From Brevundimonas naejangsanensis (GTDB lineage: Bacteria; Pseudomonadota; Alphaproteobacteria; Caulobacterales; Caulobacteraceae): 64,000 bases of DNA. The stretch spans positions 665,501 to 729,500 of the forward strand of contig NZ_CP015614.1 in NCBI RefSeq assembly GCF_000635915.2. The letters are read 5' to 3'. Positions 46,225 through 55,099 of the stretch are shown piece by piece (position 1 is the first letter of the stretch; the number at the start of each line of letters is the position of its first letter). The position numbers and the translations under genes are program-made. The notes below the pieces were generated by a model. The model worked only from the letters and a program-made list of their open reading frames with translations. It searched no databases and was not told where the DNA came from.

Positions 46225-49059
46225 ATGAATAATCGAGTGTTTGGATTCAGGGCGTCGCTGCTGTGTGGGGCGGCCATCTTGTCCGTGACGTCGTTTGCGT
46301 CGACGGCGGTCGCGCAATCGGAAGAACAAGCGTCCAGCGTCGCCGATATTGTCGTGACAGGGTCGCGCATCCCGCGTCCGGACGTCGTTTCGAACAGCCC
46401 CGTGTCTGTCGTGTCGTCGGAAGAGATCGCGCGCTCTCGGACCGGCGAGGTGGAGCAGGTGCTCAATACCTTGCCGCAGGTTGTGGCCGGCTTCGGCGCT
46501 CAGTCCAATAATCCCGGCAACGGCACGGCGACGGTCGATCTGCGTAATCTGGGCGCGGTTCGCACCTTGGTCCTGGTGAATGGCCGCCGCGTGGTCGGTT
46601 CAGGCAATGACGGGGTCGTGGACCTGAATATCATCCCGCCGTCTCTGGTCAGTCGCGTAGAGGTAGCAACGGGCGGCGCCTCGGCTGTTTATGGTTCGGA
46701 CGCCATGGCCGGGGTTGTCAACTTCATCATGAAGGACGACTTTGAGGGCGCTGAGCTAGGCGTTCAATATGGCGTCACCCAGCATGGAGACTCCGCGCGG
46801 GTCAACGTTGACTTTACAGTTGGGACCAATTTCGCCGACGGTCGCGGCAATATTGTCGGATATTTAAACTACTTTGACCGAGAGCAGACGACCGGCGCAG
46901 CGCGGGACTATACGTCTGAGTATCTGGTTGACGCCTTGGACGCCAATGGCAATCCGATCCTCGTGCCCGGCGGCAATGCGGTTACGCCGCAAGGCACTCT
47001 TGTTGCGCCGGGCCTGGTGGGGCTGAAGGATCCGTTCGGCGCCACGATTACTGGCTCCGGTATTTTCTTTGCCCCGGAAGGCTGGCGCGCCTACCAGGCG
47101 TCAGATGGCTATAATGACCGTCCGGTCGGCAATATTCAGCTGCCGATGGAGCGGTTCCAGGCCAATACTCATTTCAAATATGATCTGACGGATGCTGTCC
47201 GCGCTTATGGAGAAGTGTCCTTCGCCCGCACGGCCGTAAATTCGACCCTGGGCGCCCTGCCGATGGGATCTTCAGGCTTCATCCCTGGCTTCCAGCTTGA
47301 TCTTCGCAATCCCTACCTCCCCGGTGATCTGCGTAACTTTCTGAGCACAAATCTTGACCAGGATGGTAACGGCCTGGTTCCGGTGAATATCAATCGCCGC
47401 ATCGTGGAGTCCGGACCGCGAACAAACGATCAGACGCGCAATTTTTACCGGACGGTCTTTGGCCTTGAAGGCACCCTGGCCAATGGCATGAGCTGGGACG
47501 TCTTCTATAACTACGGTCGGAATGAGCTGACGGAAGTTCAGGGCGGCGGCTTGCTGATCGATAACTTCGCCGCAATGTTCCTGACTAATCCGAACGATCC
47601 TTATAAGTGCGCTAACGGCGACCCCAAGTGCGTCACCATAAACCCGTTCGGCCTGAATTCTCTGACCCAGGAGATGCGCGACTATTACGGCGTGACGCTG
47701 ACTAACCGTAATGAGGTCGAGCAGAAGCAGTTCGGCGCCAGCATTGCGGGGACCCTATTCACCCTGCCTGCCGGTGATCTCGGCATCGCTGTCGGCATCG
47801 AGCGTCGCGAAGAGAACGCCCAGTTCAATCCGGACGCCTTGTATATCCAGGGCAAGGCCATTTCGCGGTCGGCCGGGATGCAGCCCACGGGCGGTGGATA
47901 TGATGTTTCGGAAATCTATGCAGAAGCCTATGTGCCGTTGATTGCTGATCGACGAGGCATTGAGATGCTGGCCTTTGAGGGCGGCATCCGTTTTTCAGAC
48001 TATTCGACCGCCGGGGCCGTCACGTCCTACAAGTACGGTGGGGAATACTCTCCGATGCCGGGCCTGAAGTTCCGCGGTTTGGCGCAGCGAGCGGTTCGCG
48101 CTCCGAACGTGACTGAGCTGTATTCCGGTCAGACCAACACTGCGCCAGTGGCGACCGACTTCTGTAATGCCGGTCCGGGCCGCACTGCGGCGGAACGCGC
48201 CTTCTGCCTGCAACTGGGTGTTCCGACCCAGGTGATTGATGTTTTCCAGCAGGAGAACACTCAAATCCGCATCATCACGGGGGGGAACCCAAACCTGGGC
48301 GTCGAAACCTCGGATACCTGGTCCTTGGGTCTCGTCTATCAGCCGCATTTCCTCAACAATGCGACGCTGACCCTCGACTACTATGATATCCAAATTCAGG
48401 ATGCGATCGCCAACTTTGGCGGCGGACTGCCGACGACTATTGCAGCCTGTCAGGCTGACATGCGGTTGGACAACCCGTTCTGTGTTCCGTTGCGTAACCG
48501 GAACCCGGACGGCCAGCTGCAAGATCTCCCGATGCTCAACCAAAACATCGCGGACATCGCGTCCAAGGGCGTCGACTTCCGCGTCGACTATCGCCATTCG
48601 CTGGATAGCTGGGGTGATCTGACCTACTTCATCGCTGGCAGTTACCTGCTTGAGAACACCATTCAGGGCAGCCCAGTCGTCGATCCCATCGATTGCGCGG
48701 GCTATGTGGCCAATGGCGGTTGCGCCAGCGCCAACCCGGAGTGGCGCTTTACCCAGCGTCTGACCTGGGAGCATGGCCCGGCCAGCGTGTCGCTGCGTCA
48801 TCGCTACATTGGGGAGGTGACGGATGGTCGTTATGCCGCCGCCATCGCCGCCGGGACCGCTATGCCCAAGCTGGCCAAGCCTGTTGCGCCAGCCACTCAC
48901 TATGTGGATCTGAGCGGCGACTGGGAAGTGAACGAACGTGTCACCCTGTATGGCGGCATCGACAATCTGTTGGATCAAGAACCACCGTATCTGCACGAAC
49001 GTCAGACCTATGACGTCCTCGGGCGGCGCTTCAACATCGGCGTCCGCGCGCGGTTCTGA
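46225..49059 (+). CDS. Large TonB-dependent receptor
   Basis: A 944-residue outer-membrane receptor: signal peptide MNNRVFGFRASLLCGAAILS to STAVAQ, plug with DIVVTGSRIPRPDVVSNSPV, TVDLRNLGAVRTLVLVNGRR, VEVATGGASAVYGSDAMAGV, and a barrel ending RRFNIGVRARF. The set resembles caulobacterial receptors used for peptides or polysaccharides rather than siderophores. ATG 46225 follows GGAGGTGAAG. Operator site d is upstream, and the S9 peptidase and DUF885 copy 4 follow, so it is probably the importer for what they digest. Confidence 0.88.
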   Translation: MNNRVFGFRASLLCGAAILSVTSFASTAVAQSEEQASSVADIVVTGSRIPRPDVVSNSPVSVVSSEEIARSRTGEVEQVLNTLPQVVAGFGAQSNNPGNGTATVDLRNLGAVRTLVLVNGRRVVGSGNDGVVDLNIIPPSLVSRVEVATGGASAVYGSDAMAGVVNFIMKDDFEGAELGVQYGVTQHGDSARVNVDFTVGTNFADGRGNIVGYLNYFDREQTTGAARDYTSEYLVDALDANGNPILVPGGNAVTPQGTLVAPGLVGLKDPFGATITGSGIFFAPEGWRAYQASDGYNDRPVGNIQLPMERFQANTHFKYDLTDAVRAYGEVSFARTAVNSTLGALPMGSSGFIPGFQLDLRNPYLPGDLRNFLSTNLDQDGNGLVPVNINRRIVESGPRTNDQTRNFYRTVFGLEGTLANGMSWDVFYNYGRNELTEVQGGGLLIDNFAAMFLTNPNDPYKCANGDPKCVTINPFGLNSLTQEMRDYYGVTLTNRNEVEQKQFGASIAGTLFTLPAGDLGIAVGIERREENAQFNPDALYIQGKAISRSAGMQPTGGGYDVSEIYAEAYVPLIADRRGIEMLAFEGGIRFSDYSTAGAVTSYKYGGEYSPMPGLKFRGLAQRAVRAPNVTELYSGQTNTAPVATDFCNAGPGRTAAERAFCLQLGVPTQVIDVFQQENTQIRIITGGNPNLGVETSDTWSLGLVYQPHFLNNATLTLDYYDIQIQDAIANFGGGLPTTIAACQADMRLDNPFCVPLRNRNPDGQLQDLPMLNQNIADIASKGVDFRVDYRHSLDSWGDLTYFIAGSYLLENTIQGSPVVDPIDCAGYVANGGCASANPEWRFTQRLTWEHGPASVSLRHRYIGEVTDGRYAAAIAAGTAMPKLAKPVAPATHYVDLSGDWEVNERVTLYGGIDNLLDQEPPYLHERQTYDVLGRRFNIGVRARF

Positions 49060-49154
49060 TCGCCTAGTGTTGGAAAGGGGCGGCGGCGTCCGTCCCTTTT
49101 TCTCGAAATCCCGCAGCTTGGTCTCGGGAGAACTTTCGATTGAGTGAGGGGATG

Positions 49155-51380
49155 ATGCGTATAAAGGGTTTGATGACCGCTGCAGCGATGGCGGTTGTAA
49201 TGGCTGCGCCTGCGAGCGCGGCGTGGGCTGCTGAAGCGTCCCAGGTCGCCAGCACCGCCGCCCCTCACATGTCGATCGATAACCTTTATCGGACGCAGAG
49301 TCTGGTCGGTACGACGCCCGAAGGTTTTGCCTGGTCGCCGGACGGTTCTCGGGTCGCTTTCCTCTGGAACGAGGAAGGCTATCCGTTCCGCGACGTCTGG
49401 GTGTTCGATCCTGTGACGGGCGACAAGGCCCGCCTGACGCACCTGGGGAGTGCTGAAGCAGCGGGCGCTGGCGTCAGCCAGGTCGTCATGAACGACGATG
49501 GCTCGATCTTCTACGTTCTGCAGGGCGAGTTGCATCATCGTGACGCCTCAGGAGAGGGGCGCCGGATCGAATCCGACAAGGGCGCCATCCGCCAGCTTAC
49601 GCTCTCTCCGGATGGCCGGAGCCTGGCCTATGTTTCCGGGGGCGCCATAGATTCCCGCGCGGATCGCTATCTGGCGGGAGGCGGTCTGTGGATCAGGCCG
49701 GTGTCGGCGCAGGCCGATATCTCCTCACGTCATCTGGTCGGCTACGAGGATCCCAAGGTCTATGTCGAGCAGTTCAGCTACTCGGGCGACGGTTCGCACA
49801 TTGCGTTCGTTCGCGCCGACAATCGTCCTTTGCCGGTTCGTGACATTCATTACGACGCCAACGGAGGGCAGGCGCAGGTCAGTCGGGTGGCTCGGCCATT
49901 TCCCGGCGAGCCGACCACCTTGTTCACGGCGGGCGTCGTCGACCTGTCTGCGAGCCGGGTCCGTTATTTCGAACGTCCGGCCGACGATCACCATATCTGG
50001 GATATCGGGCTAAACACGGACGGAAGCCGGCTGTTCATCAACAGTTCGGACCAACTGGCCGATGACCACACCATCTACATGGCCGACACGGCGACGGGCG
50101 CTCTGGAGATCTTTTATCACGAATACGATTTTGGCCACACACGGCCGGACTGGCGCGCGGCCTGGGCTCCGGATGACGATGGTCTGATCATCCTGACGGA
50201 CCGGGACGGATACCTGCACCTCTATCACCAGCGGGCAGCGGGAGAGCCGCTGAAACGCCTGACCGACGGCGAGTGGGAGATCGAACAATTCCAGGTCGAC
50301 CGTGCCAACCGCCAAATCTACTTTACCTCGAACCAATCGCACCTGGCGGAGCGGCAATTGTATCGGGTCCCTGCGGCTGGCGGGCTTGTCGAGCGTGTCA
50401 GCCCGGATCGGCCGGGCGTGCATGCTCCAGTTTTCTCGCCGGATCATCGCCGCGTCGCGAGTTTCTTTTCCGACGACAATACGCCGCCGGAGCTCTTCGT
50501 GTTCGACACGCGAGGCGGGCAGGCCGTGCAGGTCACGCGATCACCTCGGCCGGATTTCGATCAGTTTGCCTGGGCGGACATCCGTTATGTGACGTTCAAC
50601 AGCCATGTCGACGGCGCCCGACTTCTGGGCCGCCTGACCATGCCGCCGAATTATGATGCGTCCCGTCGTTATCCGCTGATTGTCGGATCGGTGTATTCTG
50701 ACGCCGTGAAGAACCAGTGGGGAGGGCGCCGGGCCCACCCGACCTGGGGGCTTGATCAGCATCTTGCGGCTCAGGGCTACATTGTCCTGAACGTCAATAT
50801 CGCCGGAAGCTGGGGGCAGGGGCGCGCGCACGCCAAGCGCATGCATCATTCTTACGGCACGATGGACATTGACGATCTGGAGAGCGGGGTCCGCCACCTG
50901 GTCGCGCAGGGCATGGTCGATCCGGCGCGCGTCGGCATATGGGGGTCCAGCTACGGCGGACTGATGACCCTGATGTCGCTGTCGAAGAAGCCGGATGTCT
51001 ATGCCGTCGGCATAGCGGGCGCGCCGGCCACCAATGTCTGGCACGCCTATCCTTCGCAAATGTGGATCATGGGGCCGCCGGACGGAGAAGACATGCCGGC
51101 GCGTTACGAGGCTCAGTCCGCGCTCTATCAGGTCCAGGGCATTCAGGATCCGGTGATGATCATCCACGGCACCCGCGATCAGGTGGTGCTCTATGCTGAC
51201 ACGGTCGCGGTCGTGGAAAAGCTGATCGCCGCGGAGACCCCTCATGAGGTGTTGACGATTCCGGGGGGCAGCCACAGCTGGGCGACCGACAATCTCGCCC
51301 AGACCCGTTACGCCTTCAAAAAGATGGTGGAATTCTTCAACCGCGCGCTGCGGCCTGACGCAGATGGAGGCGTCAAATGA
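49155..51380 (+). CDS. S9 family (DPP-IV-like) prolyl oligopeptidase
   Basis: A 741-residue exported serine peptidase: signal peptide MRIKGLMTAAAMAVVMAAPA; N-terminal beta-propeller with WD/PD40-type repeats (FAWSPDGSRVAFLW; LTLSPDGRSLAYVSG; WAPDDDGLIILTDRDG); C-terminal alpha/beta hydrolase with nucleophile serine in WGSSYGGLMTLMSLS, aspartate in IIHGTRDQVVLYAD, and histidine in PGGSHSWATDN. Such enzymes cut dipeptides after Pro or Ala. Start choice among TTG 49140, ATG 49152 and ATG 49155 is unsure. It overlaps DUF885 copy 4 by ATGA. Confidence 0.88.
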   Translation: MRIKGLMTAAAMAVVMAAPASAAWAAEASQVASTAAPHMSIDNLYRTQSLVGTTPEGFAWSPDGSRVAFLWNEEGYPFRDVWVFDPVTGDKARLTHLGSAEAAGAGVSQVVMNDDGSIFYVLQGELHHRDASGEGRRIESDKGAIRQLTLSPDGRSLAYVSGGAIDSRADRYLAGGGLWIRPVSAQADISSRHLVGYEDPKVYVEQFSYSGDGSHIAFVRADNRPLPVRDIHYDANGGQAQVSRVARPFPGEPTTLFTAGVVDLSASRVRYFERPADDHHIWDIGLNTDGSRLFINSSDQLADDHTIYMADTATGALEIFYHEYDFGHTRPDWRAAWAPDDDGLIILTDRDGYLHLYHQRAAGEPLKRLTDGEWEIEQFQVDRANRQIYFTSNQSHLAERQLYRVPAAGGLVERVSPDRPGVHAPVFSPDHRRVASFFSDDNTPPELFVFDTRGGQAVQVTRSPRPDFDQFAWADIRYVTFNSHVDGARLLGRLTMPPNYDASRRYPLIVGSVYSDAVKNQWGGRRAHPTWGLDQHLAAQGYIVLNVNIAGSWGQGRAHAKRMHHSYGTMDIDDLESGVRHLVAQGMVDPARVGIWGSSYGGLMTLMSLSKKPDVYAVGIAGAPATNVWHAYPSQMWIMGPPDGEDMPARYEAQSALYQVQGIQDPVMIIHGTRDQVVLYADTVAVVEKLIAAETPHEVLTIPGGSHSWATDNLAQTRYAFKKMVEFFNRALRPDADGGVK

Positions 51381-53035
51381 GGCGCGTTCTGGCGGGAATC
51401 TCTGCGGCGCTGATCCTGTGCGCAGGCTCGGCCGCATCGGCCGAAACGGTCGCCGAACTGGGAGCGGACTTTTGGGCCTGGCGGGCCCAGACGCAGCCGG
51501 CTTCGGGAGATGATATCCCTCGTATAGTTCGCCCTGCGGTCTGGGTGCCGGATTGGAGCGCAACGTCGATCGAGGAACGCTATCGCCGCCTTGGCGACTA
51601 TGAGGCCCGCTGGCAGGCGCTGGCAGGCGAAGCAAATGGGGCGGAGGCGGCTACGGACCATAGGCTGGTCGGCTCTGCCCTTGCGCGTGTGCGTTGGGAA
51701 CTCGATCACGTGGCGGCCTGGCGTCGCCAGCCGCATTTCTACATCGAGCAGGCCCTGATCCCGATCTTTGAGGCGCTGCTTCCGCCGCCGCCGGTTCAGG
51801 CGGACAGAATCGACACGGTGCTGCGCCTGCTGGAGGCGGCTCCGGCCGTGCTGGAGGCGGGCAAGGCCAATCTGGATGATATGCGTTCTCCCTTTGCGGC
51901 TGCGGCCCTTGGTCAGTTGGAAGACGTGCCGGCCAGCCTGCGCGGCATGGCTGAGGGTTTGAAGCCCTATGCTGATCGGCGTCGCGGGGCGCGGCTGGAT
52001 GCTGCGGTCGATCGCGCATTGACGGCCTTCGAAGCCTATAGAGATTTCGTCGTCAGCCGTCAGGATGGGCTGCCGCAACAGACGGCGGTCGGCCGCGAAG
52101 GATATGAGTTCTTCCTGCGGGAAGTTGCGGTCTATCCCTATTCGCCCGAACAGCTTCAGCTCATGGGCCGTCAGGAGTGGGCGCGCATGGTTCAGTTCGA
52201 GGAACTGGAACGCAACCGCAATCGGGCGCTTGAGCCGCTGCCGATCCGGACGCCTATCGACGCGGTGACAAGTCGCCTGGATGTCGAAGAACTAGACGTT
52301 CGCGCCTTCCTGGAGGCGGAGGGCCTGCTGTCTGTCAACAACGGCGTGGGCCACTACAACGCTCAGCCCTTTCCAGATTATCTGCGCCCGATCGGCTGGC
52401 TGGGCCGAACCTTTGATCTGACAAATCAGCATCGTCTGGACGAAAGTGCGACGGTCTATCTGCCTGATCCGTCGCCAAATCTGGGCTATTTCAATCTGTC
52501 GATCACGCGCGATCCGAAGCCGATCATCGTGCATGAAGGCGTGCCGGGACATTATTTCCAGTTGGCGACTTCCTGGTCCCACCCCAACCCCTTGCGGCGT
52601 CACTATTATGATTCAGGCGCGAACGAGGGCACCGGCTTCTACGCCGAGGAAATGATGCTGCAGGCGGGCCTCTTCGACGGAACGCCTCAAAGTCGCGAGG
52701 TGATCTATAACTTCGGGCGTCTTCGCGCTTTGCGCGTCGAGGTGGACGTGAAACTGGCCCTGGGCGAGTTCACCGTCGCGCAGGCGGCCGATTATCTGGA
52801 AACCATGGTGCCGATGGATCGGCAGACCGCCGAGGAAGAAGCCGTCTTCTTCGCCGCAGCGCCGGGCCAGGCGATCAGTTATCAGATCGGCAAGCTGCAG
52901 ACGCTGGAGTTTCTGGCTGAGGCGCGAGTGCGTGAGGGCGATGCGTTTGATCTGAAGGCGTTTCATGACTTCCTCTGGCTTAACGGCAATGTGCCGATCA
53001 GCCTGCTCAAGTCGGAATACTTCCAGCGGCGCTAG
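51377..53035 (+). CDS. DUF885 family metallopeptidase-like protein (copy 4, intact motif)
   Basis: A 552-residue exported protein: signal peptide MRRVLAGISAALILCAGSAA. Metal site intact: IIVHEGVPGHYFQLAT (HExxPGH) and ANEGTGFYAEEMMLQAGLFD with the third ligand. PGQAISYQIGKLQTLEFLAE ends the family region. Translationally coupled to the S9 peptidase (ATGA overlap). It and copy 1 keep the full catalytic set, and copies 2 and 3 do not. Confidence 0.87.
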   Translation: MRRVLAGISAALILCAGSAASAETVAELGADFWAWRAQTQPASGDDIPRIVRPAVWVPDWSATSIEERYRRLGDYEARWQALAGEANGAEAATDHRLVGSALARVRWELDHVAAWRRQPHFYIEQALIPIFEALLPPPPVQADRIDTVLRLLEAAPAVLEAGKANLDDMRSPFAAAALGQLEDVPASLRGMAEGLKPYADRRRGARLDAAVDRALTAFEAYRDFVVSRQDGLPQQTAVGREGYEFFLREVAVYPYSPEQLQLMGRQEWARMVQFEELERNRNRALEPLPIRTPIDAVTSRLDVEELDVRAFLEAEGLLSVNNGVGHYNAQPFPDYLRPIGWLGRTFDLTNQHRLDESATVYLPDPSPNLGYFNLSITRDPKPIIVHEGVPGHYFQLATSWSHPNPLRRHYYDSGANEGTGFYAEEMMLQAGLFDGTPQSREVIYNFGRLRALRVEVDVKLALGEFTVAQAADYLETMVPMDRQTAEEEAVFFAAAPGQAISYQIGKLQTLEFLAEARVREGDAFDLKAFHDFLWLNGNVPISLLKSEYFQRR

Positions 53036-53070
53036 CCCGATCAGGGGCGCGCGGGCGCTCTGTACAATAT

Positions 53071-53094
53071 AACCAAAATCATGCGAATAAGGTC
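53071..53094. promoter_or_regulatory. Module C operator, site e
   Basis: AACCAAAATC, ATGC, GAATAAGGTC. Left half perfect. It lies 53 bases before the DUF3830 gene, the first gene of the last operon of the module, which includes the MarR gene. Confidence 0.72.
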
Positions 53095-53146
53095 ATATAA
53101 GGAGTCGGCGCGAGCGTGAAGCGTTCCGCTGACGAAGGGAGATGAA

Positions 53147-53626
53147 ATGCGTCGGATCCGATTTGTTGAAGAGCGCTCAGGGCTGTCCGCGTGTTGCGAT
53201 CTTTTGGAGAACGAAGCGCCCGAGTCGGCGGCTTTCCTTTGGGAGTTGGCGCAGCGTGGTCAGAGCTTCGACGCGATCCACGCCATGTGGACCGGCCCGG
53301 AAATTTCCGTCCCCATGCCGGCGGCGACGCTGCCGGAGGATCTGTCGTGTCGAGTCATACCGGAAGAGAACGCAACGTCGTTTCCTGCGGTTGGCGAGAT
53401 TGTCCTGGCCTATGCGGGGGCACGTACGTTGAGGGGTTTGCCGCCGGGCCCCTTCTTCGACATCGGACTCTTCTACGGGGAGGGCGGGCGACTGCTGATG
53501 CCGTTCGGCTGGCTGAGAGCCAATGTCTGCGCGCGTATCGTGCAGGAAGACCTGGCGAAGGCGCAGGCCGATATGAAGACTATTCGGCGTAATGGTGCAT
53601 GCCGCCTCGTCATTCAGACGGCCTGA
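53147..53626 (+). CDS. DUF3830 family cyclophilin-like protein
   Basis: A 159-residue soluble protein. VGEIVLAYAGARTLRGLPPG and FFDIGLFYGEGGRLLMPFGW followed by LRANVCARI resemble the DUF3830 signature, a cyclophilin-like beta-barrel often encoded beside amidohydrolases, oxoprolinases and amino-acid enzymes. No catalytic residues are established. It opens the four-gene unit DUF3830-BASS-MarR-DAO after operator site e. The start ATG 53147 has GGGAGATGAA upstream. The family assignment is by pattern and could be wrong. Confidence 0.6.
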   Translation: MRRIRFVEERSGLSACCDLLENEAPESAAFLWELAQRGQSFDAIHAMWTGPEISVPMPAATLPEDLSCRVIPEENATSFPAVGEIVLAYAGARTLRGLPPGPFFDIGLFYGEGGRLLMPFGWLRANVCARIVQEDLAKAQADMKTIRRNGACRLVIQTA

Positions 53627-53642
53627 TCGGGGCGCAGCTAGA

Positions 53643-54542
53643 ATGAATGAGATCACTATCATGAGCCTGTTGGGAGACTGGGTCCTTCCCGGCTCCCTCA
53701 TCTGCATCATGTTCGCCATGGGCCTGTCGTTGACGGTCCGTGACTTTCAGGCGGTCTTCGGCAATCGGAAGGCTCTCGCCGTAGGCGTTGCGGCGATGCT
53801 GATCATTCCCCCGGTTATCGGGGTGACCATGGCCGCGCTGTTTGCTCCCAGCGCAGCCTTGGCTGTTGGATTTGTGCTGCTGGCGACGTGTCCAGGCGGG
53901 ATGCTGTCGAACCTCTTTACAGATATGGCCAAGGGCGATCTGGCGCTTTCGATGTCGCTGACAATTATCGTCAGTCTCATCTATATTTTGGTGGTGCCCT
54001 TCTATGCTCACCTTGCGCTGTCCCATTTCATGGGTGTTCAGGCCGAGGTTTCCGTCCCTCTCGGCTCTTTTGTCTGGCAGATTTTCTCCATAACCATCCT
54101 GCCCGCCGGCGCAGGCTTCATTCTTCGGCATTATAACCCGGCTATTGCTTTGAAGTTGAAGGGGCCCGTGAAGCTGATGGGGGCCATTGTTCTCTTCACC
54201 GCGTTCGGCTTTATATTGGTCGATCAGATCCCAATGATCCGAGATCATTTTGGACAGCTATTGTGGATAACGGTCGCCATCAACGTTCTGACCCTGGGCG
54301 CAGTGCTGATGCTATGCCGCTTCATGAACCTGTCTGGTCCCGAAAACACTGCGATCGGCGTCGAGCACCTTATCCGCCAGGAGGGAACCGCTATCTATAT
54401 CGCCGTATCGATCATCGGGAGTAATGAGATGTCGCTGCCCATGATCATGAATACGCCTGTCGCCTTGCCGATAGCGTTTATTTTCATGACGCTGGCGCGG
54501 CGCTATTTCTCGAAGTCGTCTCCTCAGGTTGCTCGGGCCTAG
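53643..54542 (+). CDS. BASS family (bile acid:sodium symporter-like) transporter
   Basis: A 299-residue inner-membrane protein with about nine helices: MFAMGLSLTVRDFQAVFGNR is typical of the first BASS helices, LLATCPGGMLSNLFTDMAKG is the conserved substrate-site loop, then LALSMSLTIIVSLIYILVVP and the second repeat near AIGVEHLIRQEGTAIYIAV. Members carry organic acids with sodium, such as bile acids, pyruvate or keto acids. In this module it may move keto acids or the catabolic product. The start at ATG 53643 is chosen as it begins the family region. Confidence 0.85.
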   Translation: MNEITIMSLLGDWVLPGSLICIMFAMGLSLTVRDFQAVFGNRKALAVGVAAMLIIPPVIGVTMAALFAPSAALAVGFVLLATCPGGMLSNLFTDMAKGDLALSMSLTIIVSLIYILVVPFYAHLALSHFMGVQAEVSVPLGSFVWQIFSITILPAGAGFILRHYNPAIALKLKGPVKLMGAIVLFTAFGFILVDQIPMIRDHFGQLLWITVAINVLTLGAVLMLCRFMNLSGPENTAIGVEHLIRQEGTAIYIAVSIIGSNEMSLPMIMNTPVALPIAFIFMTLARRYFSKSSPQVARA

Positions 54543-54546
54543 GGGA

Positions 54547-55044
54547 ATGAAATTGAAGCGCGAGAGAGAAGCGATGCTTCCAGATAAAAATGACCCCGCA
54601 AAAGACAGCTTCGATCTTTTTTCGTCGCCATTTTACTTAATTGCTCATGCCGAATTCAAGTATCATGAAGATCTTGATAAGGCGATTTTGAAATTTGACC
54701 TGGACCGAGCCACATACCGTATTCTTACGGTTCTGATGCAGAAGAGTCCGATCAACATCAAAGAGCTTGCCCATCTCTCCTTGCTGAAGAGATCGACAGT
54801 GAGTCGCGCCTTGACGCGGATGAGCCGTGAGGGATGGGTTGAGACCTTCCTGAACGCAGACGACAACCGGATCACGGATGTCTATCTGACGCCTGGCGGC
54901 AAGGCCTTGTCGGCTGAGGTGATGAAATTGGCCAGCCGTCAGTTGCAACGTGCGGTGGCCGGTCTGGAAGCCGCGGACCTGGATGAGCTGACTCGCATAC
55001 TCAAGCGCCTGATCGGCAACCTGTCCAAGCTTTCTATCGAGTAG
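54547..55044 (+). CDS. MarR family transcriptional regulator, likely controller of module C
   Basis: A 165-residue winged-helix protein: ATYRILTVLMQKSPINIKEL, AHLSLLKRSTVSRALTRMSR, EGWVETFLNADDNRITDVYL (wing), then LTPGGKALSAEVMKLASRQL. ATG 54547 follows GGGGA. MarR dimers bind 16-24-bp palindromes, fitting the 24-bp operator seen five times here. The MarR gene lies in a unit that carries operator e, so autoregulation is likely (inference). Confidence 0.87.
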   Translation: MKLKREREAMLPDKNDPAKDSFDLFSSPFYLIAHAEFKYHEDLDKAILKFDLDRATYRILTVLMQKSPINIKELAHLSLLKRSTVSRALTRMSREGWVETFLNADDNRITDVYLTPGGKALSAEVMKLASRQLQRAVAGLEAADLDELTRILKRLIGNLSKLSIE

Positions 55045-55099
55045 GCCGAAAGTTGGCGCCTGTAGCGGCGCCGACGCGGTCAAGTTTCTGGTGATCTAC

